Assembly (NCBI GenBank): GCA_015183035.1
Contig: JACZZP010000001.1
Location: 62,001 to 126,000 of the forward strand
Direction: 5' to 3'
DNA from: Meloidogyne chitwoodi
Taxonomy: Eukaryota > Nematoda > Chromadorea > Rhabditida > Meloidogynidae
DNA: 64,000 nucleotides
Of this stretch, positions 61,316 to 64,000 are shown one piece after another. The notes below the pieces were generated by a model that made no database searches, was not told the DNA's origin, and saw only the letters and a list, made by a program, of their open reading frames with translations. A program made the position numbers and the translations under genes. Position 1 is the first letter of the stretch; each line of letters starts with the position of its first letter.

Positions 61316-63332
61316 TTAAATTAAAGTATTTTCATCAGCACAAAGTGTATAAAGTGCAATCCGATGACGAAGCTTTGAATTACTTGGAATTGATGGATCA
61401 TTGTCAAGATAATATTGAAGATCACGAATTGTAACACGTTTAAGTCGGGCAATTTTCTAAAGAAAAACAATTCTTAAAAATCAGAAAAAAATTAAATTAA
61501 ACCGCAGCTCCTGTTAAGCCAATACTTAAACCCTGATTTTGCATTCCACTTTTCCAATCAACAGTTGCACCAATAGTTGGAGCAAAAGGTCGTTTAGAGC
61601 CAACCCGACTTCCTCCGAGTGCAGCAAAAGCAGCAGCATTTGCTTCACGATTAACCATAGCTTCTCTGTCAGCTTTTTGCATCTTTAATTTTTATAAAAT
61701 TGTTATGATTAAAATATAAACCTGTTTTGCCTTTTCCATTGCATCCTTATCTTTTCCTTTACTTTTAGTAATTTTTAAAAGTGCCTCTTTTTCTGCTGTT
61801 TGTCTGTGGTTATGGGCACGTCTATCTTAAACAAAAAGTTTTGTTTTTAATTAATTAAATAATTTAATAAAACCAATATCCTCCACAAATCGAATTTGCT
61901 TTCTTGGCTCATCAAATAAACTATAAAGAGGATTTGCTCTTAAAGGCTCAAGTCGATGTTCAGCCAAAGTAGCTAATTGAGCAAGAATTGTAGTAAGACG
62001 AGCTTCTGCTGCCTAAAAATTATTTTTTATCGTTCAAAAATTATAAAAAAATACATTTGAAATAACAGCTAATACTTCACCATCAACACCTTCAGCATTA
62101 GGCATTCGCATTAAAATCCGGTCAGCAAGAGCTTGAGGATTAAGAAGCATTTTAGGCAAATTCTAAAATTAAAATTTATTTTTTTGAATTGTTCCAAGTA
62201 AAAAAAGAAACTCCAAATATTAAATTTTACAAAAAAAACTCAAAAAACATACACTCAAATTGTCATTATTAATTTCAGCCTGAGATGACATGACAAAGTC
62301 CAAGTTTTTTTCATTAATTGTAGTCAATTCTTCCTTTTTAAAAGTTGAAACCTTTAAAATATTTTATTTAAAATCCTATTTAAATTTAAAAAACCTCATA
62401 TTTTGATTCATTTGATCGAACAAATTTATAGTTATCCAAAGAATTTTGTATGCTCTCCACACTTTTAGGATTAGATTGAATTGTTGAGGTTGCTGGAGAG
62501 TATTGACCAATTTTTGGACTTTTCGCAGAAATTTGATAAATCTGAGTATTTGAAAAAGCCAATTCATCAGAATTATTAGACAATTGCTTAAAAATAGATT
62601 CAAATTTTAATAAATACCAAAATAAACCTGCCCGCTAGAACCAGATTCATCAATATCAAGTGCTTGTCTCAAATCTAAATGTTCACCATTTTGGATAGAA
62701 CGACGCAATGAAGGAAGTGAACGACGAAGAAAAGGAAGCAAATTCCCTTTATCTTGAGATTTAGTTAACCCACGTAATTTAACTGTAAAATCTTCAGGTG
62801 ATTGTTCTCCAAGAAGAACATCCTTTAAAAAATAAATTAATATAAAATTAAAAAATATATACCCGAAGCAAATGCTTCATATCAAGCAAATTAAATGACT
62901 GATGTGGTCGCATCTTTAACAACGATTTGAAAAAGTGTGCGCACTTCAAAATGTCCTAAAATGCTTATTTAAACAAATATTCATCCGATTGTTTAAAAAA
63001 ACCTGTTCTGTAGGTTGAACAATTGTATCATTTGACAAAGACATTAATGCTGGAGATGCCGAAGAACGCGAGGCTGATGAAGAAATAATTTGAGGAGACT
63101 GTGTGGATGAACGACTACTTAACATTGCTGTCGTTGATGGCATAGAAACACTTGAAAATGGAGGAATATTTTGTGGATAATTATGATTTTGTTGTTCCAT
63201 TATACGTTGTTGATGGACAACGTAAACATTATTATTTTTTTGAATTTGTTGTTTATCTATTTGTGAAAGAGTTGTTGGTTGTTGATTTAAATAATATATT
63301 GTCCTTGCAGGGAAATGTTCACCATTTGACAT
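61316..63332 (-). CDS. taf-4: TFIID subunit TAF4
   Basis: A TBP-associated factor of the RNA polymerase II pre-initiation complex. The start MSNGEHFPARTIYYLNQQP lies five bases after an ATTTTTACAG acceptor, a likely spliced-leader site. The N terminus is Gln/Ser-rich. A TAFH/NHR1 domain follows: LKCAHFFKSLLKM, LDMKHLLRDVLLGEQSPEDF, NLLPFLRRSLPSLRRS. The C-terminal TAF4 histone-fold and conserved region include LLNPQALADRI (about 62140) and AAEARLTTILAQLATLAEHR. Next are KAEKEALLKI-like charged sequence, RVGSKRPFAPTIGA and the final RVTIRDLQYYLDNDPS, ending ENTLI. This order is that of TAF4. About seven introns. Confidence 0.93.
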
Positions 63333-63641
63333 TTTTTCTGTAAAAATCAATAAAAAAGAACATTTCAGTGTGAGAGAATGACTAATTGACCACTATAAGA
63401 GAAAAGTGATCAGTACAAAGTCCATCACTTTCTAACACATTATTCACTTATGTTAAACAAAGTGTTAATAAAGTAATGGTTATCTAATACTGTTGGACTT
63501 AGCCTAAACTCTGATATAATCATTAAATCGAATAAAACATTAAAAAGTATAATGATTGAAAACATAAATAACAAAAATAAGTAAACTTTAGGCGATATAT
63601 TAAAAATAAACAAAAACAAACAAATTTAATATTTAAACTAT
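63333..63641. other. Intergenic region upstream of TAF4
   Basis: About 310 bp between the preceding minus-strand gene and TAF4. It contains AGTGTTAATAAAG-like sequence but no clear promoter element. Shortness and shared strand would fit an operon spacer. Confidence 0.45.
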
Positions 63642-64000
63642 TTATAATTCCTCTAAATTCTTATCCTTTTTAGCAATCATTCCAACACTCGGAGCCGTAA
63701 AGAATCCTTCATAAACATTTTTGGCATTAAAAAACACCTTAAAATTAAAAAATAAAAATGTGACTAACAAAAAACCTCATTCATTGATTCATTTTCACAA
63801 ATAATATCATCTCGTGAAGGGCATGTAATATAATCTTCAATAATATTATACAAAGGCTCTACATTCTAAAAAATAAATAATAAAGTTTCCAGTTTTAAAC
63901 CTCAGTGTTAACATGTAAAATCCTTGTAGACAACAAAACATCATCTTCCAAATTTCTAACATCCTCAGAATTCATTTTGAGCGCTGAAAGTCGTTCTAGT
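63642..64000 (-). CDS. Unrecognised protein, 3' part (enters from the window edge)
   Basis: Three exons join in phase. The first has LERLSALKMNSEDVRNLEDD and LLSTRILHVNTE; the second NVEPLYNIIEDYITCPSRDD and IICENESMNE; the last VFFNAKNVYEGFFTAPSVGM and IAKKDKNLEEL followed by the stop. The sequence is acidic, with no low complexity and no motif I can name. The 5' part lies outside the window. Confidence 0.65.

Overview
The window looks like nuclear DNA of a nematode, most probably a root-knot nematode (Meloidogyne-type). This is an inference from four things: very high A+T; genes broken into many short exons by introns of roughly 30-100 bp; typical nematode orthologues (let-23 EGFR, dve-1, rpom-1, merlin, a GCK-4/SLK kinase); and F-box-like genes of the kind expanded in plant-parasitic nematodes. 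Several starts sit just behind a U-rich TTTTTACAG-type acceptor, as expected for spliced-leader trans-splicing.

Layout. 1-518: 5' part of an unknown gene (-). 1039-5774: SLK/LOK-type Ste20 kinase (-). 6330-9094: splicing factor SF3A1 (+). 9547-12498: merlin/NF2 (-). 13098-20268: the EGF receptor let-23 (-), with a complete tRNA-Ser(UGA) and three short inverted-repeat elements in its introns. 22401-23931: LUC7-like U1 snRNP protein (+). 24502-28522: mitochondrial RNA polymerase (-). 29086-30527 (+) and 32588-34092 (-): two F-box-like family genes facing each other across a 1.2-kb inverted-repeat element that carries a minisatellite. 34174-36491: a glycogenin gene (-) interrupted inside a coding exon by a 956-bp palindromic transposable element. 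37135-39891: mitochondrial glutamate-carrier-type protein (-), with a small heat-shock protein (+) nested in one intron. 40329-42091: ERGIC2/Erv41 (-). 43134-47878: dve-1/SATB-type homeobox gene (-). 47879-58681: about 10.8 kb of low-complexity DNA with no recognisable gene. 58682-63332: CHID1, TIM14/dnj-21 and TAF4, closely spaced on the minus strand. 63642-64000: 3' end of an unknown gene (-).

Most genes are housekeeping or signalling genes. Several act in mitochondria or their stress response (rpom-1, the SLC25 carrier, dnj-21, dve-1), and two act in splicing (SF3A1, LUC7L). The most unusual locus is the glycogenin gene. The palindrome sits at a TA in the codons for Thr-Lys, with a TA duplication, and brings an immediate in-frame stop. 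Two of the three residues that bind the catalytic metal in this family also look substituted. Small inverted-repeat elements of at least six kinds are scattered in introns and intergenic DNA, two of them in more than one copy. All exon joins were read by eye, so internal splice sites may be off by a few bases.
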